Below, piece by piece: positions 59,522-64,000 of a stretch of DNA of 64,000 nucleotides. How positions within the stretch are numbered: the first letter of the stretch is position 1; each line of letters starts with the position of its first letter. The translations under genes were made by a program, and so were the position numbers. Origin of the DNA: CAYPZU01 sp964415395 (GTDB lineage Bacteria > Chlamydiota > Chlamydiia > Chlamydiales > SM23-39). Below the pieces are notes generated by a model, which searched no databases, was not told the DNA's origin, and saw nothing but the letters and a program-made list of their open reading frames with translations. The stretch covers positions 1-64,000 of the forward strand of contig CAYPZU010000001.1 of assembly GCA_964415395.1 (NCBI GenBank), written 5' to 3'.

Positions 59522-60438
59522 AAGAACTGATCAAAGCCTCCGCCATCGCCAAACTCTATCCCGTCGGAAAACAGCTTCTGAAAGCTGTGGACGGCGTCAG
59601 TTTCTCTCTTTTCAAAGGGGAAACTCTCGGACTTGTCGGAGAATCGGGCTGCGGGAAATCGACTCTCGGGAAGATCGTGCTGGGACTCATCCCGCCCACT
59701 TCCGGCACGCTCCTCTTCGACGGAGCGCCGCTCTTCCCGAAAAATGAGCGCTCCCTCTACCGGCGCATCCAGATGATTTTCCAGGATCCTTTCGCCTCGC
59801 TCAATCCCCGCATGTCAGTCGGAGAAATTCTCAGCGAGCCGTATAAAATCCACCGGATCGAGGGAAATCCGAACCGGCTCCTCGATCTCGTCGGACTTCC
59901 CCAATCTGCCAAAGGACGCTATCCGCACGAGTTCAGCGGCGGTCAAAGACAGCGGATTGGAATCGCCCGCGCGCTTGCCCTCAATCCCGAGCTGCTCATT
60001 TGCGACGAGCCGATCTCCGCGCTCGACGTCTCGATCCAGGCGCAGATCGTCAACCTGCTCCTCGAGCTGCAGAAAGAATTGAACCTCACCTATCTCTTCA
60101 TCGCGCACGATCTGGCGATGGTGCAATACATCTCGACCCGGGTCGCCGTCATGTATCTGGGAAAATTTGTCGAAATAGGTTCAACGGCTGAGCTTTTTGC
60201 GAAACCGGTTCACCCTTATACGCAGGCGCTCCTCTCTTCCATCCCCTCTTCGGATCCTATCCAGGAAAAAAAAAGAACGCACATCGCTCTGAAAGGAGAA
60301 ATCCCCTCCCCGCTGAACCCGCCGAAAGGATGCGCCTTCTGCACCCGCTGCCCGATGGCGCAGCCCCGCTGTTTCGAAGAAGCGCCGCCTCTCCTCGAGA
60401 TTTCTCCCGGAAGAAAAGCGGCGTGTCATTTTATTTAG
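59518..60438 (+). CDS. oppF: Oligopeptide/dipeptide ABC transporter ATPase OppF
   Basis: This 306-residue second ATPase starts at a TTG inside the end of oppD (TCTTGA). Walker A is GESGCGKST, the Q-loop MIFQDPFASLNPRMSVG, signature FSGGQRQRIGIARAL, Walker B LLICDEPISALDVS and the switch His IAHDLAMV. The end carries the family Cys cluster GCAFCTRCPMAQPRC. OppD and OppF form the heterodimer that powers OppBC. Its stop overlaps the stop of the convergent gene at 60435. Confidence 0.94.
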   Translation: MKELIKASAIAKLYPVGKQLLKAVDGVSFSLFKGETLGLVGESGCGKSTLGKIVLGLIPPTSGTLLFDGAPLFPKNERSLYRRIQMIFQDPFASLNPRMSVGEILSEPYKIHRIEGNPNRLLDLVGLPQSAKGRYPHEFSGGQRQRIGIARALALNPELLICDEPISALDVSIQAQIVNLLLELQKELNLTYLFIAHDLAMVQYISTRVAVMYLGKFVEIGSTAELFAKPVHPYTQALLSSIPSSDPIQEKKRTHIALKGEIPSPLNPPKGCAFCTRCPMAQPRCFEEAPPLLEISPGRKAACHFI

Positions 60439-60929
60439 GCTGACTCAGCTCCAGGCCGCGAACGACTCGGCTCAGCCATATTGAAATAGCCTTTCAATAA
60501 AGCGTAGATCCGATCGAGCGCCGACGAGCCATCCAACTCTCGCACCAATTCAGCGAAACCTTCCGCTTCCTTTACGGCAGCCTCTTTGAAGGCCGGATGG
60601 ACGTCTCCCAGATCGGCAGCGTTGTTTGCATCGGGGTCATAAGCGTACTTCCCCCGGATCGCCGTCAAAACCTGGATGGAGTTCTTATCCTGGCAGGGGA
60701 GAATGAGACTCATCCGAACAAGATCTGCTAAAGGGCCAAACGCTGCAGTTTGCGTTTTTACCCAAAAGCCGTCTTTCGCTTCAACCGAGTCGAAAAGCAG
60801 TGTGACGGAACCATATTTCATTCCCCGCACATCTCTTCCCTTTTTGATTTCCATTCCAGACAGGTGCAACGTGACATCCATCCGTCCGCATTTTTGCAGA
60901 TAAGCCGCTCTTTCAACACTTAAAGACAT
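60435..60929 (-). CDS. Hypothetical protein
   Basis: This 164-residue soluble protein is preceded by AAGGAATTGT. The N-terminal half looks like a beta-rich domain (MDVTLHLSGMEIKKGRDVRG; YGSVTLLFDSVEAKDGFWVK), and the C-terminal half is helical (AFKEAAVKEAEGFAELVREL; LDRIYALLKGYFNMAEPS). No known motif, signal peptide or membrane segment. It lies beside another unknown gene (61011) on the same strand. I cannot assign a function. Confidence 0.65.
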   Translation of the reverse strand: MSLSVERAAYLQKCGRMDVTLHLSGMEIKKGRDVRGMKYGSVTLLFDSVEAKDGFWVKTQTAAFGPLADLVRMSLILPCQDKNSIQVLTAIRGKYAYDPDANNAADLGDVHPAFKEAAVKEAEGFAELVRELDGSSALDRIYALLKGYFNMAEPSRSRPGAESA

Positions 60930-61010
60930 ACAATTCCTTACTATTTAAAAAGACGGATGAAACTACATCAGCGATCAGATTAAATACAAGAGCACCAGAA
61001 ATTAAAAAAC

Positions 61011-61640
61011 TTACTTATATGGGTATTCACTGGATGCGGATCCTCCACCGCTATAAGCAACGGGTCCGCTCTGAGCAGGAGGCGGATATTGGCCAGGCGC
61101 AGGAGCGGCTCCAGCGTAAGGCGCTGCCGCCTGATATGAAACAGGCTCAGCCACGATCTTTCTCAGCGAATCCATTTTGGCGCCGAGCAGTGGGCGGATA
61201 TGATTAAACACCTTTTCAACATGTTCGAACCCATCCGTTCCATCGCCAGTTGCATCGACGTGGATTTCAACGACCCGATCCCAAAGTCTTCTGCGCGTCC
61301 AGCCATGATCCTGTCTTGCATGCGCGCCGATTTCGAATTCGTCCGCGCCGAATTTCGATTCGAATTCGAATTCGATCCGGGCGTCATTTGCATAACAGAC
61401 AGAACTTGCAGAGTACCTGGTTCGGACAGCCATCAGCTCCCGTTCGCAGGTTCTCGGGACGTGCTGGAAAATGGCTGCTTTCAGGCGGTCTACATCTGCG
61501 GCTGTCTCCAGAATCAGATAGACATGATTGCCTGACACCGCTGTAGACCAGCTGCGAATGCCCATCCGGGAAAACATTTGACCAACATCAACGGATGCGG
61601 AAGAAGGCGCTGCTGCTGCAGCTGCATAAGGATAAGACAT
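61011..61640 (-). CDS. Hypothetical protein with Ala-rich start and Pro/Gly/Ser-rich tail
   Basis: This 209-residue protein starts at the ATG at 61640 (AGGAGA before it). MSYPYAAAAAAPSSASVDVG leads into a folded domain at about 25-165 with several strands and helices (YLILETAADVDRLKAAIFQH; IEFEFESKFGADEFEIGAHA; GFEHVEKVFNHIRPLLGAKM). The tail is rich in Ala, Pro, Tyr, Gly and Ser (YAGAAPAPGQYPPPAQSG). No signal peptide, no known family. The low-complexity ends around a compact core resemble chlamydial secreted proteins such as the Inc-like tails in this window, but it lacks membrane segments. Confidence 0.65.
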   Translation of the reverse strand: MSYPYAAAAAAPSSASVDVGQMFSRMGIRSWSTAVSGNHVYLILETAADVDRLKAAIFQHVPRTCERELMAVRTRYSASSVCYANDARIEFEFESKFGADEFEIGAHARQDHGWTRRRLWDRVVEIHVDATGDGTDGFEHVEKVFNHIRPLLGAKMDSLRKIVAEPVSYQAAAPYAGAAPAPGQYPPPAQSGPVAYSGGGSASSEYPYK

Positions 61641-61722
61641 GAAAAAATCTCCTGTTATAAACCGGGGACGCGAGCTTACTCCCCTCTCCAAATAAATGCA
61701 ATTGAACTAAAAAAATGAGAAT

Positions 61723-63597
61723 TTACGATTTGCAGAAGATGACGCGGCAGGGGGCGGCGCGGAGCAGCTTCTCCGCCTCTTTGGCGAAATGGCTCTGCTT
61801 GCGCATCTCTTCTTTCCCCGCGCCGATCACAACCATGTCGTAATCGCCGTGGCGGGCGAGATTCAGAAGAGCCTCTTCGATTGAGCGGGCCCGGATCATT
61901 TTTAAATCGATCGAGAGATGATACTCGCGGGCAACCGCTTCGGCCCGCTTGAGCACTTCCTCGCCGATCTCCTCCCGCTTCTGCATCGGAGCGTGCATCG
62001 GGAGCGACTCAGGGATCTCAATCACGTGGACCGCCGTCAGCTTCGCCTTGAAACTCTTCGCCAGCTCGCAGGCCGTCTGAAGCGCTTCCGTGCTGCCCAG
62101 CATCCGGGCCGCGACGAGAATGTGGTTCAGGTGCATCGGCTTATATTCTGCGACTTTGATTTTCTCAATCGTCAGCTGGCCTGTCGGCGCGAGCCGCTTT
62201 TTCTTTCGGTAGAAGAAATACATGACGAGGCCAAGCGCAACCCAGGTGAGCCCGAAATATCTCCCTTCCGGCTTCGTGACGACAACCGTCACCCACACTG
62301 CAAAAGTTCCTAAAGCGCCGATAGCGGAAATCAACGGAAACGATCGCTTCTTCCCAAGCGGGATGTTGAAGGGAACTTTGTAGGGCCGCTCCAGATCAGG
62401 CCGCTTGAAGCGAAGGACGATCAAAGATAGGCAGGCGAAAAAGAAGGCGATCTGGGCGCCGAAATTATAGAGGTCGGCGAGGAAAAGCATTTCTCCGCGG
62501 CTCGCCTGGATGATGATAATCGCCAGAATGGCAAAAAAGGCGAGCGAGACATGAGGCGTCCGGAACCGGGGATGGGTCTTATAGAAGAAATGGGGCACCT
62601 GGTAATACTCTCCCATCGAAAAGATCAGCCGCGAGCAGCCGATCAGCCCCGCGTTCGCCGCGATGAGCAGGATGAGGGAAGCGATGAAGCCGAACCAGGG
62701 GGCCAGATAGGCGCCCACAACCGGAACGCTCGTGACGATCCCGCCGATTGGATCTTCCAGATAGGTCGTCCCGAGTTCCTGGGGGGAGACGACCGAAAGG
62801 CCGATCGTCGAAATGCCGAAATAGAGGATGACGAGAGTGGCCATCGTCCATTTAATCGCGCGTGGAATCGTCGTCCCGGGCTTTTTCGTTTCGGCTGCCA
62901 GCTGCGTGATCGCTTCGATCCCCGTATAGGCGACCATCGCCATGGCCGTCCCTTTCATAAATCCATACCAGCTCGGAGACCAGTCTGTGTTGGTTCCTCC
63001 GATTTGGAGATGGCTCATCACATACGGAAGATTGAGAAGAAAAAAAGCTCCTCCGATCACAAAGAGCACCTGGGAAACGATCGTGACGATTGCGAGGATC
63101 AGACTGAAGAATCCCGAATGGCGCACTCCGACGAGATTGACAATGAACAGCAGCAGCACGATCCCGCACGAGACTTCAAGGTGGATCGCCTTATGAAGTC
63201 CAGGGAGGCCAAAAAACTGAAGCACATAGTCGAGATAGGGGGGGACGGCAAAAGCCGAGATGGCGATCGTGACGATATAATCGAGGAGAAGCCCCCAACC
63301 GGCGACGAAAGAGAGAAGATCGTTGAACGCATAGCGGGTGAAGGTCGCCGATCCGCCCGGCTCGGGAAAAGTTGAGGCCAGTTCGGCGTAGCTGAGTCCG
63401 ACGCAGACAAAGAGAAAACCTGCGATGAGAAGAGAAACAGGGGTCGCGCCCAAAGCATAGAGGGCAGTCGCCCCCAAAGCGTAATAGATGGAGGAGCCGA
63501 CGTCGCCATACCCGATGGCGAAAAGCTCTCCCGTTCCAAGAGCCCGCTTTAAGCTTTTTTTCTCCAGGTGGACGACATGATGATGCGGATCAGCCAT
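61723..63597 (-). CDS. APC-family amino acid permease fused to a UspA-like domain
   Basis: This 624-residue protein has an N-terminal 12-helix permease (about 1-470) of the cationic amino acid type: GTGELFAIGYGDVGSSIYYALG, ASTFPEPGGSATFTRYAFND, MAMVAYTGIEAITQLAAETK and RPYKVPFNIPLGK. The C-terminal cytoplasmic domain is UspA-like (about 490-624; HLNHILVAARMLGSTEALQT, TAVHVIEIP, YDMVVIGAGKEE). The usual ATP-binding GxxGxxxxxxxxxG[ST] loop is degenerate after GAG, so nucleotide binding is uncertain. Such fusions suggest uptake controlled by cell state. GAGGAC sits immediately before the ATG. Confidence 0.92.
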   Translation of the reverse strand: MADPHHHVVHLEKKSLKRALGTGELFAIGYGDVGSSIYYALGATALYALGATPVSLLIAGFLFVCVGLSYAELASTFPEPGGSATFTRYAFNDLLSFVAGWGLLLDYIVTIAISAFAVPPYLDYVLQFFGLPGLHKAIHLEVSCGIVLLLFIVNLVGVRHSGFFSLILAIVTIVSQVLFVIGGAFFLLNLPYVMSHLQIGGTNTDWSPSWYGFMKGTAMAMVAYTGIEAITQLAAETKKPGTTIPRAIKWTMATLVILYFGISTIGLSVVSPQELGTTYLEDPIGGIVTSVPVVGAYLAPWFGFIASLILLIAANAGLIGCSRLIFSMGEYYQVPHFFYKTHPRFRTPHVSLAFFAILAIIIIQASRGEMLFLADLYNFGAQIAFFFACLSLIVLRFKRPDLERPYKVPFNIPLGKKRSFPLISAIGALGTFAVWVTVVVTKPEGRYFGLTWVALGLVMYFFYRKKKRLAPTGQLTIEKIKVAEYKPMHLNHILVAARMLGSTEALQTACELAKSFKAKLTAVHVIEIPESLPMHAPMQKREEIGEEVLKRAEAVAREYHLSIDLKMIRARSIEEALLNLARHGDYDMVVIGAGKEEMRKQSHFAKEAEKLLRAAPCRVIFCKS

Positions 63598-63624
63598 GTC
63601 CTCACCATCGGCAAAAGCCGAATT

Positions 63625-64000
63625 TTAGACAAGAACGGCTTTGGGAAGTTGGAAAAAGACGTTTTCTTCCGTGTAGGCCGCCTCTTCCACTTCATCAAGC
63701 CCGAGCTCTTTCAACCGCGCGATGCACTCCTGGACGATCGCCTCCGGGGTCGATGCGCCCGCCGTCATCGCAATCGTCTTCACGCCGCTGAGCCAAGCCG
63801 GACTAATCTCGCCCGCGCCATTGATCAGATAGGCCGCGCGGCCCCGTCTCTCCGCCACTTCGCGCAACCGGTTCGAGTTGGAACTCTTCGGATCGCCAAC
63901 GACCAACACAAGATCGGCCTCTTCGGTAATCTGCCTTAGCGCCATCTGCCTATTTGTCGTCGCGTAGCAAATCGAGGAGCTGGGAATCGTCTCGATTTTC
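63625..64000 (-). CDS. ispH: 4-hydroxy-3-methylbut-2-enyl diphosphate reductase IspH, C-terminal part
   Basis: This last enzyme of the MEP isoprenoid pathway reduces HMBPP to IPP and DMAPP. About 124 C-terminal codons are visible; the 5' part lies beyond position 64000. The segments ICYATTNRQMALRQI (with one cluster Cys), LVVGDPKSSNSNRL (substrate-binding Ser/Asn) and TAGASTPEAIVQECI are the standard IspH C-terminal motifs. In most relatives the Cys of the third cluster ligand lies in this region, as here. The internal ATG at 63945 is not the start. Confidence 0.95.
   Translation of the reverse strand, partial: KIETIPSSSICYATTNRQMALRQITEEADLVLVVGDPKSSNSNRLREVAERRGRAAYLINGAGEISPAWLSGVKTIAMTAGASTPEAIVQECIARLKELGLDEVEEAAYTEENVFFQLPKAVLV

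Noticed and set aside
1..64000. CRISPR arrays, rRNA genes and prophage
   Set aside because: I saw no regularly spaced direct repeats with spacers, no rRNA sequence and no phage structural genes. The DUF6496-like tiny gene alone is not evidence of a phage.

Overview
The window most probably comes from a member of the phylum Chlamydiota outside the classical Chlamydiaceae (an environmental, amoeba- or arthropod-type chlamydia). The evidence is a full-length ATP/ADP-type nucleotide translocase (20257-21771), a DhnA-type class I aldolase, a shortened RNB exoribonuclease, several small proteins with the two-lobed hydrophobic segment typical of chlamydial inclusion membrane (Inc) proteins, and many secreted or host-directed-looking proteins. 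By eye the DNA is richer in G+C than the well-known chlamydiae, so I would not name a genus. Two runs of ten Ns (28042-28051 and 58415-58424) show that this is a draft scaffold, and both fall inside genes.

Layout. 1-15.3 kb: the end of an unknown gene, then two complete two-partner secretion loci on the minus strand (tpsA-tpsB at 0.5-9.2 kb and tpsB-tpsA at 9.8-15.3 kb), separated by a cold-shock protein and a small Inc-like protein on the plus strand. 15.3-21.8 kb: DUF155 protein, a secreted HExxGH protein, SRPBCC protein, MsrB, a tiny basic protein, a delta-9-type desaturase, a membrane-anchored HIT protein and the nucleotide translocase. 21.8-30.2 kb: an accessory, effector-like region. 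It holds two copies of a cassette made of an unnamed double-repeat protein followed by Inc-like, proline-rich proteins, with a YheT-type hydrolase and a PagL-type lipid A deacylase between them. A zinc-ribbon protein, a LURP/tubby-like secreted protein cut by an assembly gap, and a phosphoinositide-4-kinase-like protein follow. 30.2-46.7 kb: UmuD/UmuC, LicD-type transferase, APC permease, MgtE-type channel, methyltransferase, the glmS-NUDIX-AsmA operon, a DMT exporter, a coiled-coil protein, RNB nuclease, a cyclopropane-fatty-acid synthase with a signal-peptide-like start, and threonine synthase. 46.7-56.7 kb: small membrane protein, histidine phosphatase, methyltransferase and fructose-bisphosphate aldolase in one minus-strand run; sugar porter; tRNA-Gly(CCC) beside threonine aldolase; RlmI and RimO. 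56.7-64 kb: oppBCDF without oppA, two unknown genes, an APC permease fused to a UspA domain, and the C-terminal part of ispH.

Common themes. (1) At least seven genes (start codons at 9160, 15268, 17877, 33210, 36379, 41939, 56713) have a -10 box only 6-8 nt before the ATG and no Shine-Dalgarno sequence, which suggests leaderless mRNAs. (2) The intergenic spaces hold at least four short repeat or MITE-like elements (23.5, 34.7, 46.8 and 53.3-53.7 kb). One of them is clearly homologous to the 5' part of the coding sequence at 21.9 kb. (3) Adjacent genes very often overlap by 4 bp (ATGA), so most runs are translationally coupled operons.
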